From an uncultured Lachnospiraceae bacterium (GTDB lineage Bacteria; Bacillota; Clostridia; Lachnospirales; Lachnospiraceae), in contig CAMWTF010000085.1 in the NCBI GenBank assembly GCA_947177105.1, forward strand, positions 1-8,561: a stretch of 8,561 bases of DNA, in the 5' to 3' direction. Below, piece after piece: positions 6,087 through 8,561 of this stretch. Positions within the stretch are counted from its first letter, which is position 1; the number at the start of each line of letters is the position of its first letter. Made by a program: the position numbers and the translations under genes. The notes under the pieces were generated by a model that saw nothing but the letters and a program-made list of their open reading frames with translations, was not told where the DNA came from and ran no database searches.

Positions 6087-8534
6087 ATGGGACAGATGAA
6101 CAAAAGTAAGATTTTAAAGCAATTGAGAACCAACATCATGATACTCGTGGTGTTTACAATAATAATTATTATGGGTATAATTTTCATGCGTGCTGCCATT
6201 ATGAGCAATTCCGAGAAATTAGGCAGCAACCTGGTCACAAATTACTCGGCTACCGAGATATCAAACCTGTCTACATTTGAGTCCTTTCTGAAACTGTGCG
6301 CGGATTATGTGGAGTCTTTTGAGGCAAAAGAGGCCACAGTGGAGGAGCTGAAGGAAGGGCTTGACATCATCATGAACGGCCTGTTGGAGATGTTCGGCGA
6401 AGAGAATATATCCATTTACGGCAAGGTTCTGAACGGCACGGAAACCATCTCCTACGGACTTTCTGTGGAGGATGTGGAGAGCTATGTGATCAAACAGCAG
6501 GATTACTATGTGAACATGGCGGGGACCGATGGGGAAGTTTATGTGTCCTCGGCCTATATGGATGAGGTCAGCAGCATGCCGCTGATCACAATCTCCCAGA
6601 AGATTTCCGGCAGCGACAGCTTTCTGGCGATGGACATTCAGTTTTCCGGCTTTGAGGCCAACAATGTGGAGATGGATCTGCCCAATCTGTCCAGCTATTA
6701 TCTCTGCGATGAAGACGGGACATTGTTCTTCTATAAGACGCCCCTTGCGCATACATATGAGGAGTTCCAGGATTTTATGGATTACCTTCACACCAGGATG
6801 GATCTGGAGGCGGGGGACGGCGCCCTGGAGCGGATCATTGCCATGGATAACCATGAGCGAAACGTGTATTACCATACCCTGGACAACGGCTGGGTCGCCA
6901 TCCTTACGATTCCGGAGGCGGAACTGCTGGCGGGCATGGATACCTTTAACAGGATCAGTATTATGATCATTTTGCTGGGTCTGGCTGCAGTGGTGGTCAT
7001 AGGCGTACGGGACTATAAAAAGGAGCTGCAGGCCCAGAGACTGATAGAGGAGAGGGAGTCCATCGCCAAGACCAACCGCATATCCCAGAGCGCCATGGCC
7101 AGCACGGCTCTCACATACCAGGCTGTCTACTATCTGGATCTGCAGGACTTAAGCTGCCGGCTGATCTATCCTTTCCGGGAGGATAATGCGCCTCAAAGCT
7201 ATGAGACTATGCTGACGCAGCGGTTCGGAAAAGAAAATGTTGTGGGGGACTCCGTAGAGGAAGTAAAGGCATTTCTGGACCTGGATCATATTGTCAGTGA
7301 ATTATCGGATAAAGATCATATCAACCTGAAGTATTGTCAGAAAAAGGAAAACGGCGAGAAAGAGTGGTGTCAGATCTCCCTGGTGGCCTCCGAAACGGAG
7401 AACGGAAAGCCCCAGGCAGTCACCATGACGGTTCGCAGCATTGACGAGATGATTAAAAACGAGGAAAAGCAGAAGGAGCTCTTTGCCCTTGCCGCGGAGC
7501 GCGCGGAGGCGGCCAATTATGCCAAGTCTGATTTCCTTTCCAAAATGAGCCATGATATCCGTACCCCCATGAACGCCATCATCGGGATGACAGCCATTGC
7601 GGGGGCCCATATTGACGATCGTGACAGGGTGGTGGACTGCCTTGCCAAGATCACGGTTGCCAGCCGTCACCTTTTGTCCCTGATCAACGAGGTTTTGGAT
7701 ATGAGCCGCATTGAGAGCGGCAAGGTCACGCTGACGGAGGAAGACTTCAACCTGTCCCAGCTGATTGAAAATCTGCTCACCATGGTGAAACCGCTGGCAA
7801 AGGAACACAACCATGAACTGAACGTGAAGATCAACAATATTGCCCATGAGAACGTATTTGGAGACAGTCTGCGCATTCAGCAGGTCTTTGTGAATATTGT
7901 GGGCAATTCGGTGAAGTATACGCCTGACGGCGGCAAGATTGACATTACCATCTTTGAGAAGCCCACCAACAGAAAGCGGGTTGGCTGCTATGAGTTCGTC
8001 TTTGAGGACAACGGCATAGGCATGTCCGAGGAGTTTGTGGAGAGGATATTCAGTCCCTTTGAGCGGGCGGACGACGAGCAGGCGCTGAAGGTTCAGGGCA
8101 CCGGACTGGGCATGGCCATCACCAAGAATATTGTCAATATGATGAACGGCGATATCACGGTGGAGAGCAAACTGGGAGAGGGTTCCAAATTCACAGTCAC
8201 CATCTATTTAAAACTTCAGGACGAGGATCTGACCTCCACGGAGGAACTGGAGAAGCTGCCGGTGCTGGTGGTGGATGATGATGAGGATGTCTGCAGGAGT
8301 ACGGCGGATATTCTGCGGGATATCGGCATGGACAGCGAATGGGTGACCTCCGGCGCGGAGGCAGTGGCCCGGGTGGTGGAGCGGCACGAGGCCCAGGACG
8401 GCTTCTTTGCCGTGATTGTGGATTGGATGATGCCCGGCATGGACGGCGTGGCGACCACCCGCGCCATCCGTCAGAGTGTGGGGAGCGAGATTCCCATCAT
8501 TGTATTCTCCTCCTATGACTGGTCGGAGATCTAG
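6087..8534 (+). CDS. Membrane-bound hybrid sensor histidine kinase, receiver cut by in-frame TAG
   Basis: The 815-residue product starts at ATG 6087, 10 nt after AAGGAG (6071-6076). Helix 17-34 and helix 290-307 bracket an extracellular domain of about 255 residues that looks Cache-like (GEVYVSS, then a DIQFSGFE strand region). A PAS-like segment (about 344-455) and a short coiled coil lead to the HisKA domain with SHDIRTPMN; the phosphorylated His is His489. The HATPase_c domain has the N-box (Asn603 and Asn607), DNGIGM from Asp641 and GTGLGM 671-676. A receiver domain begins near 724 with acidic residues Asp730-732 and phosphoacceptor Asp779 in VDWMMPGMDG. The protein should sense an extracellular ligand and pass phosphate from His489 to Asp779. 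The frame stops at TAG 8532-8534 after SYDWSEI, removing alpha4-beta5-alpha5 and the conserved Lys, so the receiver is incomplete. Sequence after the stop still reads as receiver. Confidence 0.93.
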   Translation: MGQMNKSKILKQLRTNIMILVVFTIIIIMGIIFMRAAIMSNSEKLGSNLVTNYSATEISNLSTFESFLKLCADYVESFEAKEATVEELKEGLDIIMNGLLEMFGEENISIYGKVLNGTETISYGLSVEDVESYVIKQQDYYVNMAGTDGEVYVSSAYMDEVSSMPLITISQKISGSDSFLAMDIQFSGFEANNVEMDLPNLSSYYLCDEDGTLFFYKTPLAHTYEEFQDFMDYLHTRMDLEAGDGALERIIAMDNHERNVYYHTLDNGWVAILTIPEAELLAGMDTFNRISIMIILLGLAAVVVIGVRDYKKELQAQRLIEERESIAKTNRISQSAMASTALTYQAVYYLDLQDLSCRLIYPFREDNAPQSYETMLTQRFGKENVVGDSVEEVKAFLDLDHIVSELSDKDHINLKYCQKKENGEKEWCQISLVASETENGKPQAVTMTVRSIDEMIKNEEKQKELFALAAERAEAANYAKSDFLSKMSHDIRTPMNAIIGMTAIAGAHIDDRDRVVDCLAKITVASRHLLSLINEVLDMSRIESGKVTLTEEDFNLSQLIENLLTMVKPLAKEHNHELNVKINNIAHENVFGDSLRIQQVFVNIVGNSVKYTPDGGKIDITIFEKPTNRKRVGCYEFVFEDNGIGMSEEFVERIFSPFERADDEQALKVQGTGLGMAITKNIVNMMNGDITVESKLGEGSKFTVTIYLKLQDEDLTSTEELEKLPVLVVDDDEDVCRSTADILRDIGMDSEWVTSGAEAVARVVERHEAQDGFFAVIVDWMMPGMDGVATTRAIRQSVGSEIPIIVFSSYDWSEI

Positions 8535-8561
8535 GGGGAGGCAAGAGCTGCGGGAGTGGAT
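8532..8561 (+). pseudogene. In-frame receiver continuation after premature TAG
   Basis: After the TAG the same frame reads G-E-A-R-A-A-G-V-D to the window end. In related hybrid kinases the receiver segment runs SYDWS-[DE]-I-E-x-E-A-[RK]-x-A-G-V, so the TAG stands where a Glu codon is expected (GAG to TAG needs one base change). The original gene therefore probably continued beyond the window, with the receiver Lys and perhaps further domains. The family pattern is from memory; the in-frame continuation is directly visible. Confidence 0.75.

Noticed and set aside
6261..6875. Minus-strand open frame (204 codons) opposite the kinase sensor domain
   Set aside because: It is a shadow of the kinase frame, with no ribosome site or recognisable motif.
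8532..8534. TAG read as a sense codon (genetic code change)
   Set aside because: Another gene in the window ends normally at TAG, and a single G-to-T change or base-call error explains this site more simply.

Overview
The window looks like chromosome of a gut Firmicute, most likely a Lachnospiraceae-type Clostridium relative. The reasons are the strong AGGAGG-type ribosome binding sites, sigma-A-like promoters (TTGACA/TTGACG with TATGAT), a BspA-type leucine-rich repeat surface protein, a TM287/288-type heterodimeric ABC exporter and a large membrane-bound hybrid histidine kinase of a style common in that family. Codon use is moderately GC-rich and similar across the genes. The organism call is inference from gene content and was not searched. 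I see no tRNA, rRNA, CRISPR array or mobile element.

Layout. (1) Positions 1-1590 (+) hold the 3' part of a BspA/LRR_5-type repeat protein with an unrecognised C-terminal domain; its true start is probably upstream of the window. (2) Positions 1587-2039 (-) hold a small secreted protein of the DUF3888 type, convergent with the LRR gene, the two stop codons sharing bases. (3) Positions 2040-2304 are a divergent intergenic region with a good promoter, dyad symmetries and a hairpin that covers a Shine-Dalgarno sequence. (4) Positions 2305-5946 (+) are a two-gene operon for a heterodimeric ABC exporter. The first subunit (2305-4161) carries the degenerate ATP site residues. The second (4154-5946) carries the consensus catalytic residues but is broken by a one-base frameshift at a G run (5623-5627), just before its signature motif. 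(5) Positions 5947-6086 carry a convincing promoter. (6) From 6087 to the window end (+) is a Cache-PAS-HisKA-HATPase-receiver hybrid kinase, interrupted by an in-frame TAG at 8532-8534 inside the receiver domain; recognisable receiver sequence continues in the same frame after the stop.

How the parts fit. The two ABC half-transporters should form one membrane exporter in which ATP hydrolysis happens only at the site using the second subunit's Walker B and the first subunit's LSGGQ. The frameshift removes exactly those catalytic parts, so if it is real the pump is dead unless ribosomes slip or the G run varies. The kinase senses an extracellular signal and has no separate response regulator in view. 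No link between kinase and exporter is shown beyond adjacency.

The two lesions (homopolymer frameshift and nonsense codon) lie within 3 kb of each other in otherwise well-conserved genes. They are the most important things to check: they may be sequence errors, real gene decay, or a switchable/recoded state. I did not find a clearly new biological system. The most unusual candidates are the G-run frameshift at the catalytic motif and the SD-covering hairpin with an overlapping out-of-frame ORF ahead of the exporter.
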